The notes beneath the pieces were generated by a model that saw only the letters and a program-made list of their open reading frames with translations, was not told the DNA's origin and searched no databases. Of a stretch of DNA of 64,000 bases, positions 45,366 through 53,378 are shown one piece after another. Position 1 is the stretch's first letter. Every line of letters begins with the position of its first letter. This DNA is from Streptomyces vietnamensis (GTDB taxonomy: Bacteria; Actinomycetota; Actinomycetes; Streptomycetales; Streptomycetaceae), in assembly GCF_000830005.1 (NCBI RefSeq), contig NZ_CP010407.1:558001-622000 (forward strand). Direction: 5' to 3'. The translations under genes and the position numbers were made by a program.

Positions 45366-46121
45366 GTGACGACGGAGACGCAGGAGACAGGGCAGGCCGT
45401 GCTCGTCGTCCAGCACGAGGCGGACGCCGGCCCCGGCCTGGTCGGCGAGCACCTCGTACGGACCGGGCTCCGGCTCCACGTGATACGCGCCTGGAAGGGC
45501 GAGGCGCTCCCGGAGACCCTCGGCGGCCACACGGGACTCCTCGTCCTCGGCGGGTCCGTCAACTGCGAGGACGACGAGGCCGCGCCGTGGCTCCCCCGGG
45601 TCCGTGCGCTCGTCCGCGAGGCCGTGGCCGGCGAGGTGCCGCTGCTCGGGATATGCCTGGGCGGCCAGATCGTCGCCCATGCCCTGGGCGGTTCGGTGGC
45701 GCGGCGGGTCCAGGGGCCCGAGGTGGGGTCCGTGTCCCTGCGCAGACTGCCGGCCGCCGCGGGCGATCCGGTGCTCGGCGCGGTGCCGGAGGGTGCCCCG
45801 GCGGCGCAGTGGCACTGGGACGAGGTCGACCGGCTCCCGGCCGGCGCCGTGCCGCTGCTGACCGGTGACGACTGCCCGTACCAGGCGTTCCGGGTCGGGA
45901 GCGCGGGCTGGGCGGTGCAGTTCCATCCGGAGGTGGGCGCGGACACGGTCGCGGTGTGGGCGGACGCCGACGGGGAGGACCTGCGCGCGGCGGGCGGCGA
46001 CCCGGAGGCCGCGGTGGCGTCGGTGCGGGAGGCGGAGCCGGAACTCCGCGCGGTCTGGGGCGCGGTGTCCGAGGCGTGGGGCACGGTCGTCCGCGCCCAC
46101 GCGGGCGCGCGGATCGCCTGA
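45366..46121 (+). CDS. Class I glutamine amidotransferase-like protein
   Basis: A 251-residue GATase-1 protein of the GuaA-related type. The nucleophile Cys is in LLGICLGGQIVAHALGG and the catalytic His in VQFHPEVG. No synthase domain is fused. Relatives hydrolyse gamma-glutamyl amide bonds or act in polyamine metabolism. The GTG at 45366 is chosen (GGAGG about 10 nt upstream). The preceding 45179-45365 shows no gene. Confidence 0.82.
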   Translation: MTTETQETGQAVLVVQHEADAGPGLVGEHLVRTGLRLHVIRAWKGEALPETLGGHTGLLVLGGSVNCEDDEAAPWLPRVRALVREAVAGEVPLLGICLGGQIVAHALGGSVARRVQGPEVGSVSLRRLPAAAGDPVLGAVPEGAPAAQWHWDEVDRLPAGAVPLLTGDDCPYQAFRVGSAGWAVQFHPEVGADTVAVWADADGEDLRAAGGDPEAAVASVREAEPELRAVWGAVSEAWGTVVRAHAGARIA

Positions 46122-46181
46122 GCACCGCCCCCGGCGCGTACCGTACGGGAACACGCACGTGAACGAAGGAGCTTCGCCGCC

Positions 46182-46619
46182 ATGGCCGACTATCGGATCG
46201 AGACCGTCCGCACCGGGTACCGGAACTGGACCGCCCGCAACGACCGGGGCGCGGAGGTCCGGATGGCCGCCGCCGACGACGCGGACGCGCAGCCCTCGTT
46301 CACCCCGGTCGAGTTGCTGCTGGCGGCGATGGGCGGCTGCGGCGGGCTCGTCATCGACCGGACGGCCAGGGCGGTGGACCACGACGACCTGCGGATCGTG
46401 GTGGAGTCGGTGTCGGGTCCCGAGGACGACGGCCGGCTGGGTCGGATCCGGGTGAGTTACGAGTTCGACCTGCCGGACAACAATCCGAAGGCGGCCGAGG
46501 TGTTCGCCCGGGGCGTGCGTCTGACGCACGAGAAGTTCTGCACGGTGAGCCGGACCGTGGAGCACGGCGCGCACGTGGAGGCGATCCTGCCGGACGGCAC
46601 GGTCGGCTTCGAGGGCTGA
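46182..46619 (+). CDS. OsmC family protein
   Basis: A 145-residue OsmC/Ohr-fold protein. One Cys lies in LLAAMGGCGGLVIDR and the second in HEKFCTVSRT, the two positions used for thiol peroxidase activity against organic hydroperoxides. The ribosome-binding site is GAAGGAG. It lies 60 bp after the GATase gene and may be cotranscribed. Confidence 0.88.
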   Translation: MADYRIETVRTGYRNWTARNDRGAEVRMAAADDADAQPSFTPVELLLAAMGGCGGLVIDRTARAVDHDDLRIVVESVSGPEDDGRLGRIRVSYEFDLPDNNPKAAEVFARGVRLTHEKFCTVSRTVEHGAHVEAILPDGTVGFEG

Positions 46620-46632
46620 CCGCGCCGCCCGG

Positions 46633-46672
46633 CCAGGTCCTGTCCGGCGGGTCAGGGACGGACAGGACCTGG
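46633..46672. terminator. Bidirectional hairpin terminator
   Basis: A perfect 14-bp stem (46633-46646 with 46659-46672) and 12-nt loop between the convergent osmC-like and rraA-like genes. Confidence 0.85.
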
Positions 46673-46680
46673 GGAGGGCG

Positions 46681-47373
46681 TCACTCCTCGATCGCGCCGC
46701 CGATCCGGCGCAGGTGCCGGCGGAAGGTGTACGAGGGGTCCTCGGCGCGGCCCGCGAGGTACGCGTCGAACCGGGTCTGGGCGCGCAGGGTCTCCCCCGC
46801 CCTGATCCGACGGGCCTGTTCCCGCTCGGTGCGGAAGATCTCCCGGGCGGTCTCCAGGACGGCGTCCACGCGGTCGGCCGCCACGAAGAGCACGCCGTCG
46901 TCGTCGCCGAACACCACGTCGGCGGCGGTCACCTCGTGGTCGCCGCACCGCGCGGCGGTCAGCGCGTCCGGGTCCCGGTCGTCGAGGCGTACGGGGCCGG
47001 GCGCGTGGCGTCCGTACGAGAAGACGGGCAGTCCGATCCCGACCAGGTCCGGGGTGTCCCGGTGCAGCCCCCAGACGACGACCCCGGCGACGCCCGCCGC
47101 TTCGGCCTCCAGGACGGCGAGGTCGCCGATGCAGGCCTCGTCGCGGCGGCCCGCGTTGTCGATGACGAGGACGTCTCCGGGTGCGGCGCGGGTGAAGGCC
47201 TCCAGGAAGACGTCGACGCTTCCGTAGTGGCGGGCGGGCAGCACCCGTCCGGCGACGCGCTGCCCGGGGACGACGGGCAGGATCCCGGCGGGCGCGGCCC
47301 GCAGCGGTTCCCCGAGCCGTACGCAGGCGTCGGCGATCAGCGGCGTGGAGAGGTCGGCGAAGTCCTTCAGCAT
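46681..47373 (-). CDS. RraA-like / 4-hydroxy-4-methyl-2-oxoglutarate aldolase family protein
   Basis: A 230-residue protein of the RraA/HMG aldolase fold (DVLVIDNAGRRDEACIGDL, then VVWGLHRDT). The Gly-x-x-Arg-Asp segment retains the Arg and Asp used by class II pyruvate aldolases, but the first position differs from canonical GGVRD. Actinomycetes lack a typical RNase E regulation by RraA, so an aldolase or decarboxylase role is more likely. Its upstream region shares a 28-bp motif with leuA. Confidence 0.78.
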   Translation of the reverse strand: MLKDFADLSTPLIADACVRLGEPLRAAPAGILPVVPGQRVAGRVLPARHYGSVDVFLEAFTRAAPGDVLVIDNAGRRDEACIGDLAVLEAEAAGVAGVVVWGLHRDTPDLVGIGLPVFSYGRHAPGPVRLDDRDPDALTAARCGDHEVTAADVVFGDDDGVLFVAADRVDAVLETAREIFRTEREQARRIRAGETLRAQTRFDAYLAGRAEDPSYTFRRHLRRIGGAIEE

Positions 47374-47431
47374 CTGGCGTTCCGATCCGTCCGTGGCGGG
47401 TGCGGTGGGTCGGGCCCCGTGTCCAGGGCCC

Positions 47432-47459
47432 TAAATACCTCGACAGCGTTCCCATGATC
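47432..47459. promoter_or_regulatory. 28-bp motif shared with the leuA upstream region
   Basis: The motif starts TAAATA and contains CAGCGTTCCC. It is 59 bp from the rraA-like ATG and lies between that gene and the divergent dinB gene. Confidence 0.6.
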
Positions 47460-47475
47460 GGGGAGGCTTCACGCG

Positions 47476-47982
47476 ATGACCAGAATCGACGACACACCGC
47501 CCGCGTGGGACGAGCGCACCCAGCTCACCACGTTCCTCGACTACGCACGTGACACCGCCCGCGCCAAGTGCGAGGGCGTCTCGGCGGAGAACGCCCGCAA
47601 GGCTCTTCTGCCTGGCTCGCCCCTGATGACCCTGAGCGGACTGATCAACCACCTCCGCTGGGTCGAGTACTACTGGTTCCAGGTGGTCTTCCTCGGCGAG
47701 GAGGACCAGGGACCCTGGACCGAGGAGGACCCCGACCGCGAGATGCGGATCGCCGTCGACTTCCCGCTCGCGCAGCTGCTCGACGAGTACGCCGGACAGA
47801 GCGCCCGCTACCGCGAACTGGTCGCCGGGAACGACCTGGACGCCAAGGCGAAGCGAACCGTCCGCGACGGCCTCCACGTCGACCTGCGCTGGATCCTCCT
47901 CCACCTCACCGAGGAGACGGCCCGCCACAACGGCCACCTGGACATCCTGCGCGAGCTCCTCGACGGCACGACCGGCGACTAG
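47476..47982 (+). CDS. DinB family (DUF664-like) putative metal-dependent hydrolase/thiol transferase
   Basis: A 168-residue four-helix DinB-fold protein. The three metal-binding His are visible (LINHLRW, LLHLTEETARHNGHLDIL). The family includes bacillithiol/mycothiol S-transferases, so a detoxification role is likely. GGGGAGG precedes the ATG. Its TAG stop abuts the left end of an IS remnant. Confidence 0.85.
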   Translation: MTRIDDTPPAWDERTQLTTFLDYARDTARAKCEGVSAENARKALLPGSPLMTLSGLINHLRWVEYYWFQVVFLGEEDQGPWTEEDPDREMRIAVDFPLAQLLDEYAGQSARYRELVAGNDLDAKAKRTVRDGLHVDLRWILLHLTEETARHNGHLDILRELLDGTTGD

Positions 47983-48219
47983 AGCGTGTCTCTTCGAGCG
48001 GTTGGTCAGTTGATCGGATGCGTCTGCCCGGTTGGTGATCACTGATGCGATGCGGGACCGGATCGAGCCGCTGATGCCGGCCGATCCGGTCCGCGGTCGG
48101 CGGTGGGCCGTGGACGGCACCTGGGAACGCGTCGTTGCCCGGGTCCTGGCGGCGGCCGACGCCGATGACGACATCGGCTGGACCGTGTCGGTCACTGCAT
48201 CGACCGGCTCAAGCAGTTA
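47983..48219 (+). mobile_element. Internally deleted IS5-family element remnant
   Basis: It begins with an end-like GCGTGTCTCTTCGAGCG right after the CTAG at the dinB stop. A frame then starts DAMRDRIEPLMPADP (transposase N-terminus), jumps to RRWAVDGTWERVVARVLAAAD (central part), and after another deletion and frame change ends CIDRLKQ (C-terminal part). The three pieces are in the correct order of a Streptomyces IS5-type transposase, but about two thirds is missing. Confidence 0.8.
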
Positions 48220-48756
48220 GGGCTGATCGCCGATGTCGAGGGCGTGTTCTTTGAGGAATGCGCCCGCGTGGGCCGCTGCTTCTTCGGCGGTCGCGTACGG
48301 CGCCCCGTCGGCGGCCGTGCCGGACACTCCGTCAGCGCCTCGCCCGGTCCAGCCCCAACCGCCGGAAGGCGACTGCACCAGCTCAGCAGTCCCTCCGAAC
48401 AGCGCGAGCCTGCTTTTGCCCGCTGTTGCGGGTGCCGGGCGGCTGACGGCCTCGGGCCATTTCTTGCGGGCGCCCTGCCGGGTGATGCCCCAGACGGCTC
48501 CCAACTGCTCATAACTCGCGCCGTAGGAGCCGGCGGTCGCCGCAGCCTGCTCCGTGAGCCGCTTGACCTCCCCGTCCACCACCTTCCACGCGGCCAGGAC
48601 GGACAGCGCCACTTCGACAGGATCCGCCTCCCACATACGGTCGACGGGCAGCCCGGTCTCCCGGGAGCGGATGGCCGAGGCCAGGGGGTTCAGGGCGTCG
48701 TACAGGGCCTTGTCGAGCTCTGTCTGCTCTTCTGGGGTGATCTCAGAGACCGTCAT
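48217..48756 (-). CDS. Putative HTH DNA-binding protein of unknown family
   Basis: A 179-residue protein. A helical N-terminal part (EEQTELDKALYDALNPLASAI) precedes a likely HTH (GSYGASYEQLGAVWGITRQGARKKWPEAV, about residues 88-116). The C-terminus is a small GWGWTGRG/ATAEEAAAHAGAFLKEHA region. The ATG at 48756 follows a well-formed leaderless promoter with twin palindromes, suggesting autoregulation. Its TAA stop lies inside the IS remnant, so the original C-terminus may have been altered. Confidence 0.75.
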   Translation of the reverse strand: MTVSEITPEEQTELDKALYDALNPLASAIRSRETGLPVDRMWEADPVEVALSVLAAWKVVDGEVKRLTEQAAATAGSYGASYEQLGAVWGITRQGARKKWPEAVSRPAPATAGKSRLALFGGTAELVQSPSGGWGWTGRGADGVSGTAADGAPYATAEEAAAHAGAFLKEHALDIGDQP

Positions 48757-48761
48757 GCGAC

Positions 48762-48800
48762 AACTATAGTTCCCGAGCCTGTCTACGTAAACTAAAGTTT
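48762..48800 (-). promoter_or_regulatory. Leaderless promoter with twin palindromic operators
   Basis: On the minus strand, -35 TTTACG (48786-48791), a 17-bp spacer and -10 TATAGT (48763-48768) end 6 nt before the ATG. AACTATAGTT (48762-48771) covers the -10 and AACTNNAGTT with extra flanking A/T (48789-48800) covers the -35; centres are 28 bp apart. Confidence 0.65.
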
Positions 48801-48877
48801 CCACGCCGTATCGGTCGTCACGCATCCGCGTAAGCAGATTGACCGGCAAGCACAAGAGACAGTGACAGAAGGACGAC

Positions 48878-49282
48878 TCAGGAGGCGGACGGCTCGATCT
48901 CCCCCGCAAAGACGATGACCTGGTCGATGAGGCTCCGCCGCAGATGGACGACGTCCGTTCCCGCCAGGCGGGGGCCTCCGTCCGGCGTGGTGAAGACCCA
49001 CTGGTACCGGGCCCACTCGTCAGGCATGTCCACCGCTGAGCAGCGCACCATCGTGCCGGTCCCCGCCGGGTGGCGCCGGATGTCCAGCACGAACTGCTCG
49101 ACCGCCGCGATTCCTTCGCTGCGGCCCAACGGCCCCCAGAAGACCACGTCCGAGGTCAGGGCCTGGGAGAGCAGGGCAGTCACATAGCCGTCGTCCGAGG
49201 CGTTGAACGCGGAGATGAACGTGTCGATCGCGGAGCGTGCCGTCTCTTCCTGCATGCCCCAGTAATACCAGCCGTTGCTCAT
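48878..49282 (-). CDS. SnoaL/NTF2-like protein
   Basis: A 134-residue (or 125 if started at the ATG at 49255) cone-shaped NTF2-fold protein: SAIDTFISAFNASDDGYVTALLSQALTSDVVFWGPLGRSEG, then the beta-sheet WARYQWVFTTPDGGPRLAGTDVVHL. The family includes small polyketide cyclases and isomerases; nothing here fixes the substrate. It lies 55 bp upstream of nothing on the minus strand except the HTH gene further on. Confidence 0.75.
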   Translation of the reverse strand: MSNGWYYWGMQEETARSAIDTFISAFNASDDGYVTALLSQALTSDVVFWGPLGRSEGIAAVEQFVLDIRRHPAGTGTMVRCSAVDMPDEWARYQWVFTTPDGGPRLAGTDVVHLRRSLIDQVIVFAGEIEPSAS

Positions 49283-49336
49283 GCGCTCGTCCCGCGAGCC
49301 GCCTTCCGGTCACGGTGGACCGTCCCGGTCACAGCA

Positions 49337-50473
49337 CTAGACGTCCGCGGGCTGGAAGAAGGACAGCAGGCGTTGGGCGGCGTCGGGTGCCATGAGCATC
49401 TCGTGGACTCGTGCGGAGAAGCGTGCGGCCTCTTCCGCCCGCGGGAACATGGCCGTCTCGTAACGGCGTACGGCGGCGTCGAGGTCCCCGCCCCCGGCGG
49501 CGATGGCGAGACCGAGCTCGGCCCCGTCCAGCAGGGCCATGTTCGCGCCCGTGCCCGCGGGCGGCATCAGGTGGGCGGCGTCGCCGAGGAGGGTGACGCC
49601 GCGCGTGTGGGGCCAGCTGAGGCCGACCGGCAGGGTGGCGAGGGTGCGGGGGACGACGGTGTCGTCGCAGGCGTCGATCAGTTCGGTGAACTGCGGGGCC
49701 CAGTCGGCGAACAGGCCCGCCAGCCGGGCCCGGGCGACGGCCGGGTCGTCGAAGTCGATGCCGCAGGTGGCGAGCCAGTCCTCGGGGCCGTGGAAGGTGA
49801 GGTAGACGCGCAGCCGGCCGTCCCCGTTGAGCTGCGCGGACAGCGACCGGTCGGGCCCGAAGGCCCAGTAGTTCCCGCGTCCGACCCTCGCCGCCAGGTC
49901 GGGGCGCGTACGGACGAGGTCGGGGATGCCCGTCTCGATGATGTGGGCGCCGAGGTGGGCCGGGCGGGCGTCGGTGAGCAGCGGGCGCACGCGTGAGTTC
50001 GCGCCGTCCGCGCCGACGAGCAGGTCGCATTCGGCGGTGCTGCCGTCGGTGAGGTGCAGGCGGTGGCGGCCCTCGGGCAGGGCCTCGGCGTGCCGGAGGC
50101 CGCGCCCCCAGGCGATCGTGCTCGGCGGCAGTGAGTCCAGGAGGATCGCGCGCAGGTCTGCACGGTCGACTTCGGGGCGGTCCATGGGCGCGTCCTCGGG
50201 GGTGTCCTCCTGGAGGAGGAGTTTCCCGGTGTGGTCGAGCAGGCGCATGTCCTGACCCTCGCGCCGGGCCATGCGGAGGAACTCCGCTTCCAGTCCGGCC
50301 TCGCGCAGGGCGCGTTGGCCGCTCTCGGTGTGGAGGTCGAGCATGCCGCCCTGCGTGCGGGCGTCGGGCGACGCGTCGCGTTCGTAGACGACGGCTTCGA
50401 TGCCGTGCAGGTGCAGGACGCGGGCGAGGACCAGGCCGCCGGGCCCGGCTCCGACGATGGCGATACGTGACAC
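49337..50473 (-). CDS. FAD-dependent aromatic-type monooxygenase (TetX-like)
   Basis: A 378-residue class A flavin monooxygenase. The FAD motif GAGPGG (residues 8-13), the DG fingerprint LLVGADGANSRVR and the GD motif VTLLGDAAHLMPPAGTGANMALLDGAELG are all present. The nearest characterised type I recall is TetX, which hydroxylates and inactivates tetracyclines, but related enzymes use other phenolic substrates. The GTG at 50473 follows GGAGGG. It is divergent from a TetR regulator over two matching operators, so it is inducible. Confidence 0.85.
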   Translation of the reverse strand: MSRIAIVGAGPGGLVLARVLHLHGIEAVVYERDASPDARTQGGMLDLHTESGQRALREAGLEAEFLRMARREGQDMRLLDHTGKLLLQEDTPEDAPMDRPEVDRADLRAILLDSLPPSTIAWGRGLRHAEALPEGRHRLHLTDGSTAECDLLVGADGANSRVRPLLTDARPAHLGAHIIETGIPDLVRTRPDLAARVGRGNYWAFGPDRSLSAQLNGDGRLRVYLTFHGPEDWLATCGIDFDDPAVARARLAGLFADWAPQFTELIDACDDTVVPRTLATLPVGLSWPHTRGVTLLGDAAHLMPPAGTGANMALLDGAELGLAIAAGGGDLDAAVRRYETAMFPRAEEAARFSARVHEMLMAPDAAQRLLSFFQPADV

Positions 50474-50495
50474 GGCTCTGCCCTCCAGTCGATTC

Positions 50496-50526
50496 GATAC
50501 ACCGTATCGGCAAGATACACTGTATC
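50496..50526. promoter_or_regulatory. Twin TetR operators
   Basis: GATAC-ACC-GTATC (50496-50508) and GATAC-ACT-GTATC (50514-50526) are perfect 5-bp inverted repeats 18 bp apart. TACACT in the second can serve as a plus-strand -10. They lie between the TetX-like and TetR genes and should control both. Confidence 0.85.
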
Positions 50527-50553
50527 GATGGGGAGTGAGGAAAGGACGCACGC

Positions 50554-51270
50554 ATGCTCATCTGGGAACGCCCCGAACCGGCCTCGCGTTCGACGCTGAG
50601 CCCGCTGAGCCGCGAGCGGATCGTGCGGGCCGCGATCGGACTGGCCGACGCCGACGGACTGCAGGCGGTGTCGCTGCGCAAGGTCGCGGGCGCGCTCGAC
50701 GCGGGTCCCATGCGGCTCTACCGCTACGTGGACACCAAGGAGGAACTCCTCGACCTGATGGTCGACGCGGTGTACGGGGAGATCCCCGCGCCGCCGCCGG
50801 CCACGGGCGGCGACTGGCAGGCGGAGGTGAGGTCCCTCGCGCGCGGCTTCAGGGACACCGCCCTCCGCCACGAGTGGCTCGCCGACCTCCTCGGCGGCCG
50901 CCCCCAAGTGGGGCCCTCGGCCCTTGCCCACATGGAGGCGACCCTGGCGGCGCTGCGCTCCGCGCCCGGGATCGGCGACGACCCCGACACGCTGATGCAG
51001 GCCCTGCAGGCGGTGAACGGCTACGTCTTCGGAGCGGTCCGCCACGAGGTCGCGGAGCGGCGCGTGGAACGCGCGAGCGGCCTCACGGAGAGTCAGTGGC
51101 GGGCGGCGACGGGTCCCTACCTCGGCCGTATGCTCGCCACCGGCCGCTATCCCACGCTCGCGCACGTCGTCGGGAACGCCTCGGAGCAGGCCCCCGCCGA
51201 GATGTTCGACGCGGGCCTCGCGGTCCTGCTCGCGGGCCTGACGGCCGGCCTCTCCCGCGGCACGTCCTGA
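50554..51270 (+). CDS. TetR family regulator with TetR_C-type effector domain
   Basis: A 238-residue regulator. The N-terminal HTH (RIVRAAIGLADADGLQAVSLRKVAGALDAGPMRLYRYVDTKEELLDLMVD) includes the typical TetR recognition helix, and the C-terminal helical domain resembles that of true tetracycline repressors. GAGGAAAGGA precedes the ATG. It autoregulates and represses the divergent monooxygenase through the twin palindromes. Confidence 0.9.
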   Translation: MLIWERPEPASRSTLSPLSRERIVRAAIGLADADGLQAVSLRKVAGALDAGPMRLYRYVDTKEELLDLMVDAVYGEIPAPPPATGGDWQAEVRSLARGFRDTALRHEWLADLLGGRPQVGPSALAHMEATLAALRSAPGIGDDPDTLMQALQAVNGYVFGAVRHEVAERRVERASGLTESQWRAATGPYLGRMLATGRYPTLAHVVGNASEQAPAEMFDAGLAVLLAGLTAGLSRGTS

Positions 51271-51411
51271 ACCCAGGCCCCGGTCGCCCCCGTCCGGTGC
51301 CCGGACCTCATGGCGCGTCAGCCGGCCCCGCGGGACGGCCGACCGGTCGAGGCGCGCAGGATCGGGCTCGTCGGCAGGCGGACGCACGCGGGGGCGGGAC
51401 GGCCGGTCGGC

Positions 51412-52854
51412 TCAGTCGAGCCAGAGTGCGCGGACCCGGTGCACGGGGTCCGCGGCGATCCGGGGCTCCGCGTCCCAGATCTTCGTGGCGCGTTCCGCGG
51501 AGGTGTAGCGCGGCCAGTCGGCGCCCGGGTCCTGGTCGGTGACGAAGGCGACCCAGGCCCGGTGCATCGCGTCGGCGAGCGAGCGCGGCGGCGCGTCCCC
51601 GGCGACGGCCGCGACGCCCTCGGCGTCGAGGAGGTCGAAGGCGAAGGGCAGGTCCAGGCAGTGGAAGGCGAGCCCGAGCGCCGGGGACCGCCAGCGGAAC
51701 TCGTAGAACCAGGTGGGCCGTTCACGCGCGGCGCGGGCGTCCGCGACGGCGAGGCTCGGGGCGCGGAAGACGGTGTCCGTCAGCGCCTGGCCGAAGTACC
51801 GTTCCTCACCGCCCGCCGCGTACGCCTCGGCGAAGTCGTCGGCCCTGGCGGGGTCGAGGCCGAGCCCCCCGAGGAGGACGGACAGCGGCGGGCCGTCGGG
51901 GCCGGGCGCGGGGAACATCGAGAACTCGTCCTCGGTGAAGCCGAGCATCAGCGGCACGTCGGCGCCCGCGTCGCCCGTCGTCAGGGCGTCCAGGACGGGT
52001 ACGGGGATCAGGTCGCCGTCGGCGAAGGGGGCGAGGGCCAGCATCGGCGGCAGGCCCTCGCGGTCGGGGCCCGGTTCGGACATGCGGTCCTGGAGGTCGA
52101 GGAGTTCGTCGTCGGTCAGGTCGCGGAGGGCGGCGGCGGTGGCGGGGACGCCGGTGCGGGAGGTGAAGAGCCGGGCCGCGGCGCGGGCGACCTCGGGGCC
52201 GTCGGGCCGCATGACCGCGCCGGAGACGGACAGTGCGCCCCGGAACAGGCCCTGGGCGGAGGGGACGGCGAGCAGGGTCTGTACGGCGCCGCCGCCCGCC
52301 GACTGCCCGGCGACGGTCACCTTGGCCGGGTCGCCGCCGAAGGCCGCGATGTTGTCCCGCACCCATTCCAGGGCCGCGATCCAGTCCCGTACCCCCCGGT
52401 TGTCCGGCGCGCCCTCCAGGTGGAGGAACCCCTCGATGCCCAGCCGGTAGCCGATCGACACGAGCACGACGCCGTCCCGGTTGAACGCGGCCCCGTCGTA
52501 CCAGGGACTCGCCGCCGAACCCGCCACGTATCCCCCGCCGTGGATCCACACCAGGACCGGCAGGCCTGCCTCCGGGTCGGCATCGGGCGTGAACACGTTC
52601 AGGTTCAGTACCCCCGCCCCCGGGATCGACGGCTCCGGGATCGTCGTGACCTCCGCGAACGGCCGCCGCTGGGCCGTCGGCCCGTACGCCGTCGCCTCCA
52701 GCGGCTCCGACCACGGCACCGGCGGCACCGGAGCCGCGAACCGCAGCTCGCCCACCGGCGGCTGCGCGTACGGGATCCCCAGGAAACGCAGACTGCCGTC
52801 CGCACGGCGCTCGCCGCGCACGGGTCCTCGGGCGGTGGTGACGATGGTGCTCAT
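51412..52854 (-). CDS. Type B carboxylesterase
   Basis: A 480-residue alpha/beta hydrolase (para-nitrobenzyl esterase-like). The oxyanion-hole motif VWIHGGGYVAGSA, the nucleophile in GQSAGGGAV, a catalytic Glu in FTEDEFSMF and the His in FHCLDLPFAF make up the active site. No signal peptide is present, so it is cytoplasmic. The ATG at 52854 has AAGGAG 9 nt upstream. A minus-strand TTGACA with ACACGTGT palindrome (52917-52927) may be its promoter. Confidence 0.88.
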   Translation of the reverse strand: MSTIVTTARGPVRGERRADGSLRFLGIPYAQPPVGELRFAAPVPPVPWSEPLEATAYGPTAQRRPFAEVTTIPEPSIPGAGVLNLNVFTPDADPEAGLPVLVWIHGGGYVAGSAASPWYDGAAFNRDGVVLVSIGYRLGIEGFLHLEGAPDNRGVRDWIAALEWVRDNIAAFGGDPAKVTVAGQSAGGGAVQTLLAVPSAQGLFRGALSVSGAVMRPDGPEVARAAARLFTSRTGVPATAAALRDLTDDELLDLQDRMSEPGPDREGLPPMLALAPFADGDLIPVPVLDALTTGDAGADVPLMLGFTEDEFSMFPAPGPDGPPLSVLLGGLGLDPARADDFAEAYAAGGEERYFGQALTDTVFRAPSLAVADARAARERPTWFYEFRWRSPALGLAFHCLDLPFAFDLLDAEGVAAVAGDAPPRSLADAMHRAWVAFVTDQDPGADWPRYTSAERATKIWDAEPRIAADPVHRVRALWLD

Positions 52855-53007
52855 GGGGTGCTGCTCCTTCTGCGCGGGCACACGGGGCCGGAGAAGGAGC
52901 CTGTCACCGCTCGCTTACACGTGTCAATCCACCGAGGGGCGAGACCCCGCCCCTGGACTCGGAGGCTCGCGCAGAACCCGTGGGTCCAAGGGGGAGGACG
53001 GCCGGCG

Positions 53008-53373
53008 ATGGGGTGGGATGCCGATGCCGCCGTGGGGGTGCTCGTCGCGCTGCTCGGGGTGGGTCTCGTGGCCGCCGGGGCGCGCTGGAAGGGCCGGGCC
53101 GTGCGGCCTTTCGCCGCCTCGCGGGCGCGGGCCGTCGCCCAGCGGGAGTACGCCCGGGACCTCCAGCGGGCGGCCGACCACGTGATCGCGGCGGCCCGCC
53201 GGGCCGCCGGCGAGGGCGAGCCGGCGATCGTCACCGTCGAGGCGGTGATGCGGATGACCGAGGAGCGGTACGGCTACGCGGGGGTGGAGCGCCGGCACGC
53301 GGCGGCGGCGCTCCGCCGCCGCTTCGAGCACGGGCGCTGTGCCGCCGACTGCGTCACCGACGCCTACGGATAG
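53008..53373 (+). CDS. Small membrane-anchored hypothetical protein
   Basis: A 121-residue protein with one N-terminal transmembrane helix (AAVGVLVALLGVGLVAAGA) followed by a basic helical cytoplasmic region and two Cys near the C-terminus (RCAADC). It ends 5 bp before the convergent sulfatase gene. No family recognised. GGGGAGG precedes the ATG at a somewhat long distance. Confidence 0.6.
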   Translation: MGWDADAAVGVLVALLGVGLVAAGARWKGRAVRPFAASRARAVAQREYARDLQRAADHVIAAARRAAGEGEPAIVTVEAVMRMTEERYGYAGVERRHAAAALRRRFEHGRCAADCVTDAYG

Positions 53374-53378
53374 GGCGG

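Noticed and set aside
46681..47373. Naming the RraA-like gene as a regulator of RNase E
   Set aside because: The fold is shared with HMG/CHA aldolases and the Arg-Asp pair is kept; the regulatory role is known from gamma-proteobacteria and cannot be assumed here.
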